From DASUNQ01 sp035536455 (GTDB lineage: Bacteria > Acidobacteriota > Thermoanaerobaculia > Multivoradales > UBA5704): a stretch of DNA of 64,000 bases. The notes under the pieces were generated by a model. It did no database searches. It saw only the letters and a list, made by a program, of their open reading frames with translations, and was not told the origin of the DNA. Where the stretch lies: positions 62,001-126,000 of the forward strand of contig DATLOC010000028.1 of assembly GCA_035536455.1 (NCBI GenBank), read 5' to 3'. The position numbers and the translations under genes are program-made. Each line of letters opens with the position of its first letter. Positions within the stretch are counted from its first letter, which is position 1. Shown piece after piece: positions 30,732-38,933 of this stretch.

Positions 30732-31577
30732 TCAATGCGCCTCGGCGTGCTCCTCGTGCACGACGACGGAGGTGCCGATGAAGAGCGCGGTCAGGAAGGT
30801 GAAGATGAAGGCCTGGAGGAAGGCGACGAAGATCTCCAGCATGGTGATCGCGACGCTCCCGATGACCACCGGCACCGCCACCGCGAAGCCGCCGCCGGGG
30901 CCCATCGCGCTGCCGGCGCTCAAGATGAAGCTGAGCAGCACGGCGAGCAGGATGTGGCCGGCGATCATGTTGGCGAAGAGGCGGACGGCGAGGGCGAAGA
31001 TGCGCGCGAAGAGGCCGATGATCTCGACGGGCACGAGCAGCGGCGCGAGCCACAGCGGCCCCGGGCAGAAGTGGGCGACGTAGTGCTTGCCGCCGAGGCG
31101 GAAGCCGTTGGCGACCATCATCACCATGGTGACGATGGCGAGCGTCGCGGTCACCCAGATGTTGCCGGTGGCGGTGCCGCCGATGTGGGCGCCGCCCAGG
31201 CCCGCCAGCGCCGCGATCGGCAGCATGCCCAGCAGGTTGATCGTCAGGATGAAGAAGAAGATGGTCCAGAGGAACTTGATGAAGCGGTCGGTGTGCTCGC
31301 CGAGCGCCGGCTCGGCGACCTCCTTGCGCAGGTAGGCGCAGATCGCTTCGAGGGCGTTGCCGGCGCCGGCCGGCACGTGGCGCCCGACCGGATCGGCGCC
31401 GCGGCGCTTGCGCACGGCCAAGGGCACGAGGACGACGAGCAGCAGGCCGGCGATGATGATCATCAAGATGTGGTTGTCGAGGATGGTGATCTGGCCGTCG
31501 GGGGTGAGGAAGCCCAGGTCGGCGGGCTTGCTCACCATCCGGTGGCGGACCACGTGCTCGAGCGGATCGGCTGCCAC
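30732..31577 (-). CDS. atpB: ATP synthase Fo a subunit
   Basis: 281 residues from a GTG at 31577 with GAGG just upstream and a start 2 bp after the atpI stop. The essential arginine is in FALAVRLFANMIAGH, and the last helix has FVAFLQAFIFTFLTALFIG. A histidine-rich tail (HEEHAEAH) closes it. There is the usual set of five to six helices. Confidence 0.95.
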   Translation of the reverse strand: MAADPLEHVVRHRMVSKPADLGFLTPDGQITILDNHILMIIIAGLLLVVLVPLAVRKRRGADPVGRHVPAGAGNALEAICAYLRKEVAEPALGEHTDRFIKFLWTIFFFILTINLLGMLPIAALAGLGGAHIGGTATGNIWVTATLAIVTMVMMVANGFRLGGKHYVAHFCPGPLWLAPLLVPVEIIGLFARIFALAVRLFANMIAGHILLAVLLSFILSAGSAMGPGGGFAVAVPVVIGSVAITMLEIFVAFLQAFIFTFLTALFIGTSVVVHEEHAEAH

Positions 31578-31579
31578 GG

Positions 31580-31996
31580 TCAGGACCTCTTCGCGTTCGC
31601 GTCGCCCGACGCCTCCAGGGCGTAGCGGGTGTCGGGTATCAACAGCAGGACGTAGCTCACGGCCAGCCAGAGGAGCAGGGGCGCGGTCGCGAAGCGTCCG
31701 GAGAGCGCCGCGACGAGCCCCAGAGCCAGGGTGGTGAAGAGGCGCACGGTGGCGGCGGCGATGGCGCGGGCCGGCGCTTCCGTGGGCGCGGCGGGCAGCC
31801 GCGCCAGCCTCAGTCCTCCCAGCGCCGAGCCCAGCGCGCTGATGCCGCAACCGGCGGTCATCGCGGCCAGCGCCCCCTCCCCGCCCCACCGGCGCGTCGG
31901 CACAGCTCCCAGAAGGGCCGCCGCGGCGGTCCAGAGGGCGACGCTGCCGAGGAACCGCAGGTAGCTCTCTGCGGGCCGCGGCGGCGCGCCGCTCAC
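31580..31996 (-). CDS. atpI: AtpI-like ATP synthase assembly protein
   Basis: 138 residues from a GTG at 31996 that overlaps the atpZ stop (GTGA). Four hydrophobic helices and the position between atpZ and atpB fit AtpI (a c-ring assembly or Mg2+ transport role in other bacteria). Sequence similarity is weak, as is usual for this family. Confidence 0.72.
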   Translation of the reverse strand: MSGAPPRPAESYLRFLGSVALWTAAAALLGAVPTRRWGGEGALAAMTAGCGISALGSALGGLRLARLPAAPTEAPARAIAAATVRLFTTLALGLVAALSGRFATAPLLLWLAVSYVLLLIPDTRYALEASGDANAKRS

Positions 31997-32247
31997 TGCT
32001 CTTCGCCCTGGTTCCGGGTGTCCTCGCTTGCCGCTTCTTGGGAGGCGGCGAGCGATTGGCGGATCAGATTGTACAGGCCGCCGACGACGCCGAGGAGGAC
32101 CCCCACGACCAGGCCCCACGGCGGGGTTCCCCAGTGCCGGTCGACCCAGTAGCCGACCAGGGTGAAGCCTAGGATCGCGGCCGCGAGCTCGACGCCGAGG
32201 GCGGAGAAACGGACCCAGCTCGACTGCTGCTCTGACGGCTCCGGCAT
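31993..32247 (-). CDS. atpZ: AtpZ/AtpQ-like small ATP synthase accessory protein
   Basis: 84 residues with two helices (GVELAAAILGFTLVGYWVDRHWG and WGLVVGVLLGVVGGLYNLI). The pattern G-x-D-x-x-x-G-x2-P at the turn is typical of AtpZ. It is first in the atp operon; the upstream region holds the second copy of the covarying-arm element. Confidence 0.82.
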   Translation of the reverse strand: MPEPSEQQSSWVRFSALGVELAAAILGFTLVGYWVDRHWGTPPWGLVVGVLLGVVGGLYNLIRQSLAASQEAASEDTRNQGEEQ

Positions 32248-32303
32248 CGTGGGGGGGACCCCGTCCCGGCGGGCGGCACGGAGTTTATAGAACCCGAGAC
32301 ACC

Positions 32304-32469
32304 GGGCGCAATGGGGCGCTGCCGGCGGGAAACGGCGCGCGCAAGATTGTGGACTTCGGGATCTGAGGCGCGCGCCTCCGCTTCGCTGCGCGCCGGATCG
32401 GTGGAGGACTGCGGCCGGCGTTGCCAGCGCTTGCTCAGAGGTTCCCTCTGGCAGCGCCCCATTGCGCCC
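32304..32469. repeat. Covarying-arm intergenic element, copy 2
   Basis: The outer arms pair as a 20 bp perfect inverted repeat (32304-32323 with 32450-32469, GGGCGCAATGGGGCGCTGCC), extended to about 28 bp with 2 mismatches, and are separated by about 110 nt. The core from GGCGCGCGCCT (about 32367) to GCGCTTGC (about 32433) matches copy 1 with few changes. The arm sequence does not match that of copy 1. One arm reaches into the last 11 codons of the HAD hydrolase gene, and the other ends 57 bp before atpZ. Confidence 0.85.
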
Positions 32470-33142
32470 TACCTGTCGTGGCCTTCGAGAGGAGGAGGGA
32501 GGAGAGGTTGTGGTCGGCGCGGTTGAGGTGGACTGCGTGTAGGCCTGCGGCTTCGGCGCCTTCTACGTCCTCTAATTGACGGTCGCCGATGTGGAGGGTG
32601 TTGAAGGACGGGACGGACAGGCGGTCGAGGGCGAAAGCGAAGATGCGCTGGTCGGGCTTTTCGGCTCCTACCTGAAAGGACGTGACGACAACCTCGAAGG
32701 AATCAGCGAGGTCCAGGGCGGCGAGGAGTGGGGGCAGGCGGTCGTCCCAGTTGGCGATGACCGCGAGTTTCAGGTCGCGGGCGCGGAGGTTCTCGAGGAC
32801 TGCGGGGACTTCGGGGTAGACCTCCCAGGCTTCGGCGGTGGCGAAGCGGTGGTAGAGCTCGGCGGCGGCGAAGCGGGAGGGGGGTGGGGCGCCCAGGTGC
32901 TCGCAGAGGCGCTCCAGGAAACGGGCCCACCAGCCGCGCGGGCCTTCGGGGTGGGCGGCGAAGCGGTCGAAGGCGGGGTCGGCGCTGCAGGCGAGCTCCT
33001 GCCAGACGAGGGTGATGAGGCGCTCGGCTTCGGCGGGGGTGACGGCGACGCCGTGGCGTTCCAGGATCTCGGCGTAGATCTCCCCGCGGCGCGGGCTGTG
33101 GAGGAGGGTGCCGGTGGCGTCGAAGGTGACGGCCCGCAGCAT
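32435..33142 (-). CDS. HAD-family hydrolase (HDHD3/haloacid-dehalogenase-like)
   Basis: 235 residues from the ATG at 33142; the longer frame upstream is composed of the motif array and is not coding. HAD motif I is TFDATGTLL, in which the second aspartate of the phosphatase form is replaced by Thr, as in some dehalogenase-type members. Later motifs are VIANWDDRL, VGAEKPDQRIF (motif III lysine) and HIGDRQLEDVEGA. The last 11 residues (RAQWGAARGNL) are encoded by an arm of the repeat element, so the C-terminus was probably altered when the element arrived. Confidence 0.85.
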   Translation of the reverse strand: MLRAVTFDATGTLLHSPRRGEIYAEILERHGVAVTPAEAERLITLVWQELACSADPAFDRFAAHPEGPRGWWARFLERLCEHLGAPPPSRFAAAELYHRFATAEAWEVYPEVPAVLENLRARDLKLAVIANWDDRLPPLLAALDLADSFEVVVTSFQVGAEKPDQRIFAFALDRLSVPSFNTLHIGDRQLEDVEGAEAAGLHAVHLNRADHNLSSLLLSKATTGRAQWGAARGNL

Positions 33143-33181
33143 GCCGGGGAGGATACTCCGCGAACGCCGCGGGGACGCAAA

Positions 33182-33545
33182 TGCACCCCCTGGAGCCTCG
33201 GGGGTGCACCGCCGCGCCTGCGGCGGCCTCCGCCGGACCATTTTTTGCACCATTTTCGCCCAGGAATGCACCATTCTGGCCCTCGGGACGTTGCCGTAGC
33301 GCCTCGGGAGGTCGCCGCGGCCGCTCGGGAGGGCGCCTGAGGCGGAGAAATGCACCATTTTGGTCCCGGATGGTGCACCCTTCCTCTTGAAGATTTATCC
33401 TCAGGTCCCGCGGGGTGTATTTCTGCCGTTCGATGGTGCATTTTTCCGACCGGTGGAACATCTCCAGGCGCCGCTGAGACGTCTGCAGCGGCCGCGGCGC
33501 CGTTTTGGCCGGCTCGATGGTGCATGGCAGCGCCGGAATGGTGCA
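33182..33545. promoter_or_regulatory. Array of seven TGCACCAT boxes plus one hairpin between divergent genes
   Basis: This stretch has no gene. TGCACCAT occurs at 33246, 33267 and 33351, and its complement ATGGTGCA at 33370, 33433, 33517 and 33538 (start positions). The context AAATGCACCATT repeats around several. A nine-bp stem (33182-33190 with 33200-33208, TGCACCCCC) adds a related sequence at the left edge. Both orientations are present, grouped. Candidate operator array for the HAD gene (minus) and the zincin cluster (plus), or a family of short mobile palindromes. Confidence 0.75.
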
Positions 33546-33592
33546 TTTCTCTGCCGGCGGGGACGTCCCGGGGCCCGTGCTAGCTTTCCGCC

Positions 33593-33760
33593 GTGCGCTC
33601 ACCGACGTTGCGCGCCGCGGTGGCGATCGGGCTGGCTTCGGGGTGGATGACGGCGCTCTTCGCCGGGTTCGCCGGCGGCGGCGCGGTGCACCTGGCGCTC
33701 CTCGCCGCGCTCCTCCTCTTCCCCTGGCGGCTCCTGCGCGACGACGCCGCGGGCGACTGA
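33593..33760 (+). CDS. Small hydrophobic membrane protein
   Basis: 55 residues from a GTG at 33593, two hydrophobic segments (AVAIGLASGWMTALFAGFAGG and LALLAALLLFPW) joined by a short loop, with a charged end (LRDDAAGD). It stops 4 bp before the zincin gene, so it is probably cotranscribed. No family is recognised, and the small size keeps confidence moderate. Confidence 0.5.
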   Translation: MRSPTLRAAVAIGLASGWMTALFAGFAGGGAVHLALLAALLLFPWRLLRDDAAGD

Positions 33761-33764
33761 TCTC

Positions 33765-34778
33765 ATGCCGAGCTTCGAACGCACTCCCCCCGAGGCCCAG
33801 GCCCTGCTCGAGCGGCCGATCCGCGAGCTGGGGCTGAAGCTCGAGGGGTCGCCGCTCGAGCGCTACGTCGAGGAGCTGTACCGCGAGCTGGAAGCGAAGG
33901 GGCTGCGCCATTTCCGTCCCCCCTGCTACCTGACCGACGAGTGGGGGTGCCCTTCGGGCGAGCCGATCATCGGCATCCCCTTCTACCTCGCCGACCCGCG
34001 CGTGGCCGAGCTCGAGCGGGCGATGAACGACCTCGAGGACGAGCGCGAGATCATGATGTACCTCCGCCACGAGGCGGGGCACGCCTTCAACTACGCCTAC
34101 GCGCTGTACAAGACCGCGGAGTGGCGCTCGGTGTTCGGGCCGTTCCGCCGCCCTTACCGCGAGGACTACAAGCCCATCCCCTTCTCGCGCGACTTCGTAC
34201 GCCACATCTCCGGCTGGTACGCGCAGAAGCACCCCGACGAGGACTTCGCCGAAACCTTCGCCCTCTGGGTCACGCCCGACTGCGACTGGCGCGAGCGCTA
34301 CGAGGGGTGGGGCGCGCTGAGGAAGCTGGAGTACGTCGACCGCATCGCGTCCGAGGTCGGGGACCGCGAGCCGGTGCGCTCCTCGCCGCGCACCGACATC
34401 ACGGTCGAAGAGATGGACGCCACGCTCGCCGACTTCTACCGCGCGCAGGAAGGGGAGCTCGAGACCGTCAAGGCGCTGCCGCTCGACGCCGACCTGGTGA
34501 AGATCCTGCGCGGCGGGCGCGGCGCTCCGCCTCCCGAGGCGCGGCCCGCGGCGGAGTTCGTCGCCGCGCACCGGCGCGCGATGATCGACTCGGTCGCCGA
34601 CTGGACGGGGATGCGCCGGCCGCTGGTCAAAGCGCTCGTCGAGCACATCCAGCGGCGCGCCGCGGCGCTCGGTCTCGCCGTCGCGCCCGGCCGCGAGAAC
34701 GAAGCGGCGATCCGCTTGACCGCGTACGTCGCGACGCTCGCCACCGCGTACCTCACGCGCGGCATCGCGCACCACTAG
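33765..34778 (+). CDS. Putative zinc-binding metallopeptidase (zincin-like)
   Basis: 337 residues, cytosolic with no signal. The HEAGH motif near 104-108 (MMYLRHEAGHAFNYAYALY) is followed by the third ligand candidate in DEDFAETFALWVTP. The N-terminal PPCYLTDEWGCPSGEPIIGIPFYLAD is typical of the putative zinc-binding metallopeptidase family. The substrate is unknown. It precedes an ATP-grasp ligase by 50 bp, a pairing that suggests a shared peptide-like pathway; this is inference. Confidence 0.85.
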   Translation: MPSFERTPPEAQALLERPIRELGLKLEGSPLERYVEELYRELEAKGLRHFRPPCYLTDEWGCPSGEPIIGIPFYLADPRVAELERAMNDLEDEREIMMYLRHEAGHAFNYAYALYKTAEWRSVFGPFRRPYREDYKPIPFSRDFVRHISGWYAQKHPDEDFAETFALWVTPDCDWRERYEGWGALRKLEYVDRIASEVGDREPVRSSPRTDITVEEMDATLADFYRAQEGELETVKALPLDADLVKILRGGRGAPPPEARPAAEFVAAHRRAMIDSVADWTGMRRPLVKALVEHIQRRAAALGLAVAPGRENEAAIRLTAYVATLATAYLTRGIAHH

Positions 34779-34828
34779 AAAAAAAACGCCGCGAACGCGT
34801 CGTTCGGAAGTACAATCGGCCGCAAGAA

Positions 34829-35875
34829 ATGGCTGCCATCACGATCCTTCACGACGTCGTCCCCGACGACGGCCGCGTCGAGCCGACGCTCGAGCCGGCG
34901 GAGGCGCCGCCGACGAACGGCCGCCGCAAGAAGGGGCGGCGCAAGCCGCGCCGGCCGCTGCTCGACCGCGAGGAAGTGCACGCGGCGCTGCTGACGCTGG
35001 GGCACGAACCGTCCTACTACGCGCTCGAGGGAAGCGCCTCGAGCCTCGCCGGTCTCGGCCGCGCCAAGACCGACCTGGTCTTCAACCTGAGCGAAGCGTT
35101 CGGCGGCGACGACACCAAAGACATGCAGATCGCCGCCTTCCTGGACCTCCTCGGCCGGCCCTACACCGGCGCCGGCCCGCGCGCCCTCCACCTGGCGCAG
35201 GACAAGGGGCTGGCCAAGAAGGTGCTCGCCTTCCACGGCATCAAGACGCCCGACTTCGCGGTGGCCTACCGCGGCGCGCTCGACCACTCGCACGACATCG
35301 ACTTCCCGCTGATCGTCAAGCCGGCCTCCGAGGACGGCTCGATCGGCATCGACGCCGGCGCCGTCGTCGGCTCGGTCAAGGAGCTGATGGAGCGGCTCGA
35401 CTACATCCAGTCCACCTTCGACTGCCCGGCGCTGGTCGAGGAGTACGTCGAGGGGCGCGAGATCTATGCCGCGGTGCTCGGCAACGGCCGGCCCGAGGCG
35501 CTGCCGCTCGTCGAGCTGGACCTCTCGAAGCTCCCCGACGGGGTGCCACGCATCGCCGGCAGCGAGGTCAAGTGGGAGACCGGCAGCGCCGTCTACCGCA
35601 AGACCAAGTCGGCGCCGGCCAAGGACCTCGACGAGGAGACGACGGCGAAGATCCAGAAGACGGCGCTCGGCGTCTACCAGGCGCTCAAGCTGCGCGACTA
35701 CGCGCGGGTGGACCTGCGGCTGACCGACGCCGGCGAGATCTACGTCATCGAGGCGAACCCCAACCCCTGGATCGCCTCGGGCGCGGAGTTCGCGATGGCG
35801 GCGCGCGAGTCCGGCCGGTCCTACACGCAGCTCATCGGCGAGATCGTCGAGCTGGCGCGGCAGCGGGCCGGCTAG
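34829..35875 (+). CDS. ATP-grasp ligase, D-Ala-D-Ala ligase-like
   Basis: 348 residues. A TACAAT hexamer lies 12 nt before the ATG at 34829. The ATP-grasp signature is present: YTGAGPRALHLAQDKGLAKKVL, FPLIVKPASEDGSIGID, VEEYVEGREIYAAVLGN and the metal-binding end RVDLRLTDAGEIYVIEANPNPW. It differs from housekeeping Ddl by a basic N-terminal insertion (RRKKGRRKPRR) and so probably acts on another amino acid or peptide. Its last 33 nt are repeated at 38901-38933. Confidence 0.88.
   Translation: MAAITILHDVVPDDGRVEPTLEPAEAPPTNGRRKKGRRKPRRPLLDREEVHAALLTLGHEPSYYALEGSASSLAGLGRAKTDLVFNLSEAFGGDDTKDMQIAAFLDLLGRPYTGAGPRALHLAQDKGLAKKVLAFHGIKTPDFAVAYRGALDHSHDIDFPLIVKPASEDGSIGIDAGAVVGSVKELMERLDYIQSTFDCPALVEEYVEGREIYAAVLGNGRPEALPLVELDLSKLPDGVPRIAGSEVKWETGSAVYRKTKSAPAKDLDEETTAKIQKTALGVYQALKLRDYARVDLRLTDAGEIYVIEANPNPWIASGAEFAMAARESGRSYTQLIGEIVELARQRAG
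35837..35869 (+). repeat. Direct repeat, left copy (ATP-grasp gene tail)
   Basis: GGCGAGATCGTCGAGCTGGC plus 13 nt, coding for GEIVELARQRA. It matches 38901-38933 at 32 of 33 positions, and both copies then run into TAGCTC (after an extra GGC codon here). The sequences outside the repeat do not match. Confidence 0.88.
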
Positions 35876-36412
35876 CTCTGACGCCAGGCCTCGACGGGAT
35901 TACGCACCAGCGGCAAGCGCCAAGTCGGTTGCCGGAAGCGGCTCCCGGGCCTCGCCTTCATCGCCCGGCACTCCGACCTGGGCACCTCTCTCGTCCCGGC
36001 GAGCGACGACCCGTCCCTCCAGGTCCGCCGGGAGGTTCGACCCCGGGCACCTTGCAGAGCCACCGGGTCCGCTCGAACTCCTCCACCTCGTTCTGCCCAT
36101 GCCGGCCATGCGCTTCGCCGGTCCAAGGGCGAGCGCCAGGTCGACGAGGCCGTGGGACTTGGCGCACTCGACTCTCCGGTCGAGCGTCTCGAAGCCGTCG
36201 GTGAAGTTGAAGCGGAAGCCGTTCCTCCCTGCGGCTCTCTCGGCGAGTCGTCGTCCGCGCGTCCAGGATAATCCTAAGGGATGCTAGCACTGGACGCGCT
36301 AGAATAGTCGGGGCGTTCCTGCCAGTCATGAAGAGCACCACGGTCCTCCTGCCCATGAAAAGCGTTGACACCCCACAACCTTCGATAAAGAATCCGCCGT
36401 TCGCTTCTCGCC
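35876..36412. other. Gene-poor 537 bp at the left of the inserted block
   Basis: I see no intact gene. On the minus strand a broken, cysteine-poor reading (GFRFNFTDGFETLDRRVECAKSHGLVDLALAL, about 36110-36205) looks like decayed coding sequence and is not assignable. A perfect 10 bp inverted repeat, GCGCGTCCAG at 36257-36266 with CTGGACGCGC at 36290-36299, sits near the right end. TTGACA at 36365-36370 and AAGAAT 17 nt later are a weak promoter for the next gene. Confidence 0.5.
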
Positions 36413-38350
36413 ATGGACGCTGTCATTAGCATCGGCGGTCAGTCATTCCTCGATGGAGTCATCCGGCTCCTCGGCCCCGCATTGCAGGCGCTCCGAGCGC
36501 CGATGCCGGTCGCGTTCCCAGGCCTCACAAACGGACTGCTCACCATCCGAAACATCGTGCCTGTCCTACCGGGTGGCACGCCCTCGCAGATAGAATTGCG
36601 CGTCGACTTCGAAATCTCTGGTGAAGCGCTGCTCGTCGCGAGCGTTGCGGCCGGAACGGTGAATCTGAACCTCGGCAACGCAAACATCAACTTCCCGCGC
36701 CAAGCCGGCACCGTGGGGCAGCCGCTGCGTGGGGGGCAGGTCAGGACACCCGCGCAATCGGTAACCGCCACCGGCGTTAGCCTGACTCTACCGGCAGTGA
36801 CGAGCCCGCTCGACTTGGACGCGGCCGCCGACGCCGTGTTGAGCCTCGATCCGATCGTCGCGACCTTCAATCTGCCAGCGGCAGTCGGCAATCTCGCCCT
36901 CCCCCTTCCGGCGGTGACACCAGTCGCGCTCGATCTCACGCGGGGAACACCGCTGACTGCCGCGATCTTTCTTTTGATCGATGTCAACGGCCTGTTCCCG
37001 GACGCGGGCGATGCGCCAATCAACGCAAGCACAGGCTTCGGCCTCGATTTCGGCTTCCGTGTTATCTCCGTCCAGCCGCCGGCGATCGCGGGCACGCTGG
37101 CAACAACGCTCCGCGACGCGCTGACGGCAGCAGTGCGAAACGTGGCGACTCAGCTGCTTCGCGGGCTGACCCCGATCGTGCAGCCAACACTCGACCTGCA
37201 GGCGATCGCCACCGACATTGCGGGCAGGATACCCGCCATTGTCCAGTCGGTGCTCACCGACGCGTTCACCGGATTGAGAGCAAGGACGGGCCGCTTGATG
37301 TTTCCGCCGCCGGGAGCGGGGATCCCGGCGCCGCCTCCGGGAGCGCCGCCTCCCCCGCCGGGACCGCCAACATCGTGCGAAGTCCTGGCGCTACCGACCG
37401 ATGCGAAGGCGCGGCTCATTGTGTCGGGTGGATCGATCGTCCTGCAGGTAGGCTTCCATCGAACTGCGATCCACCCGTCGGATCGGTTTTTGCCCTTCAC
37501 GCCGACCGGCCTGATCGATACGAGAGTGGAACTCAGCAACGGCTTTGTTCAACGCCTTCTCGGCTGCCTGCTCGAAAGGATGCCGAACCTGACGCTCCTC
37601 CCGCCGGCGCCCACCAGGTCAAATGTGGGGACGACTTTTTCGCTCAGGTGGAGCAGCGTCACCCTGAACCTTGGTCCTTTCGCCCTGAAAGGCACGCTGG
37701 ATCTGATCATCGCAGGCCCTCGCGCCGGACCTGGACTACCGCCGATACCGAAAGCGATCTCGCTCGTGTTCAATCTCGACGAGAGCATCGGTTGGGCCGG
37801 ACCGGCGCTCGATATCCGCGTGAACTTCTCGCTTCCGATCTCATTCGATCTCAACAGCGTCGCGTCGATTACGTCGCTCCGGCTCGCCGGCGTGCCGTCA
37901 ATGCTCACGTTCAACTTTCAAGCGGGCTCGGCTCTTATCGCACTTTTGGTGATAGGAGCCGCACTAATGACCGTGCTGCCTGGCGTGAAGATTTTGGGCC
38001 TCGCGCTCCTCGTCGTGACGATCCCATTCATCGTGATTCAGATCATCTCGAGGCTCTTGTCGAACACGATCGATACGGTTCTCGCCGGTGCCCGGCTGCT
38101 GGAGTCGCCTGCTGCGCTGCCGCCCGGAATCTTGGAAGCGTTCGGCAAGCTTGTCCCCACCACAATGGTCGTCGACGACCTCGTCGCACATGGCGTACTC
38201 CAGACGCCGACGTCGCCATGGTCGTTGCTGCCTATCTTCAATCAGGCAAAGCCGGTGACGACGCCTCCGTCTACGCCGGACACTCCACGCACGCCGGTCG
38301 GACCTCCCACGACCACGACCACGAACACGACCGCGAACGATCTGTTCTAA
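36413..38350 (+). CDS. Large protein of unknown function with Pro-rich linker and hydrophobic segment
   Basis: 645 residues, no signal peptide. Residues 1-290 alternate hydrophobic beta-like stretches and amphipathic helices (NLNLGNANINFP, then LRDALTAAVRNVATQLLRGL). A proline/glycine linker (FPPPGAGIPAPPPGAPPPPP) lies at about 303-325. A second similar beta-rich region follows, then a strongly hydrophobic 45-residue stretch (ALIALLVIGAALMTVLPGVKILGLAL) at about 505-550, and a Thr/Pro tail. The overall pattern recalls tubular lipid-binding folds, but I do not recognise a family. Codon use is less GC-biased than its neighbours, which suggests transfer. Confidence 0.7.
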   Translation: MDAVISIGGQSFLDGVIRLLGPALQALRAPMPVAFPGLTNGLLTIRNIVPVLPGGTPSQIELRVDFEISGEALLVASVAAGTVNLNLGNANINFPRQAGTVGQPLRGGQVRTPAQSVTATGVSLTLPAVTSPLDLDAAADAVLSLDPIVATFNLPAAVGNLALPLPAVTPVALDLTRGTPLTAAIFLLIDVNGLFPDAGDAPINASTGFGLDFGFRVISVQPPAIAGTLATTLRDALTAAVRNVATQLLRGLTPIVQPTLDLQAIATDIAGRIPAIVQSVLTDAFTGLRARTGRLMFPPPGAGIPAPPPGAPPPPPGPPTSCEVLALPTDAKARLIVSGGSIVLQVGFHRTAIHPSDRFLPFTPTGLIDTRVELSNGFVQRLLGCLLERMPNLTLLPPAPTRSNVGTTFSLRWSSVTLNLGPFALKGTLDLIIAGPRAGPGLPPIPKAISLVFNLDESIGWAGPALDIRVNFSLPISFDLNSVASITSLRLAGVPSMLTFNFQAGSALIALLVIGAALMTVLPGVKILGLALLVVTIPFIVIQIISRLLSNTIDTVLAGARLLESPAALPPGILEAFGKLVPTTMVVDDLVAHGVLQTPTSPWSLLPIFNQAKPVTTPPSTPDTPRTPVGPPTTTTTNTTANDLF

Positions 38351-38655
38351 ACGGCAGCAGCCTTCCATACGGTCATGGGGCCATCTCGCTCTCTCTCTCA
38401 GGGATAGGAGATTGCTTCCGGCGGTGCGCTTCGGCGGTACGAGGCTGGCGAGCCCGAGCGGTTGTCGAGAGCCGGGTGAAAAAGGGGGCGAAGCGGCTGC
38501 GAATGGGGCGAGCGGTCGCAAGACATGAGGGGGGACGGGCAGCTATCGGGGTAGTGCAGCAGGGCGATCGCGGATCGGTGCGAGCAGGCCGGGGATACAG
38601 CGGGAAAGGCTAGAGGTCGCCCAACCAGGCGCGCGCTGGTGGGCGGCCTGCCGGG
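38351..38655. other. Gene-free stretch between the unknown protein and the transposase relic
   Basis: Nothing coding is supported. It has a short CT-rich run (CTCTCTCTCTC near 38390) and a hairpin ACCAG-n7-CTGGT near 38615-38631. It is probably the flank of the decayed mobile element. Confidence 0.45.
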
Positions 38656-38900
38656 TCAGTGAGCGGGAGCGCCTGAGGCGGCGAGGCCCGGTGGTGGCGC
38701 GCGGCCCGAACCTGCCTGCTTGGCGGCGAGATGCGCGAGGATCTTGCGGATGGCGGCGGGCTCGAGCACGAAGGCGAGCACGCGCAGCCTTGCGCCGCAC
38801 TGCTGGCAGAGCAGCGGATCGACCTCATAGACGCGGTGAATGAGGTGCGCCCCGGCCGGGCGAGGCGGGTCGAGGCCACTAGGTTGAAGAAGCCGCCGCA
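38656..38900 (-). pseudogene. C-terminal relic of a transposase (IS91/IS801-like)
   Basis: The minus frame ending in the TGA at 38656-38658 gives LIHRVYEVDPLLCQQCG, then ARLRVLAFVLEPAAIRKILAHL, the C-terminal zinc-knuckle end shared by IS91/IS801-type transposases and relatives. Only about 80 residues are present, no start codon is in place, and the upstream part is missing. The right direct repeat begins next to it at 38901. Family assignment from memory of the motif; moderately sure. Confidence 0.55.
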
Positions 38901-38933
38901 GGCGAGATCGTCGAGCTGGCCCGGCAGCGGGCC
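38901..38933 (+). repeat. Direct repeat, right copy (ATP-grasp gene tail)
   Basis: Copy of 35837-35869 with one base changed and followed directly by TAG (GEIVELARQRA then stop). The TAG lies in a CTAG shared with the stop codon of the convergent FAH gene. Removing the block between the two copies would place the ATP-grasp gene end to end with FAH. Confidence 0.85.

Noticed and set aside
33143..33358. N-terminal extension of the HAD protein
   Set aside because: It is made of the TGCACCAT array and Arg-rich residues; the HAD fold starts at 33142.
33246..33545. CRISPR array
   Set aside because: Repeated words are only 8 bp, spacing is uneven, and orientation changes midway; no cas genes are near.
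35876..36205. Minus-strand gene in the gap
   Set aside because: No frame stays open with a family signal; looks decayed.
38543..38800. Arg-rich minus frames around the transposase relic
   Set aside because: They are off-frame readings of the relic; only the frame with the VYEVDPLLC motif makes sense.
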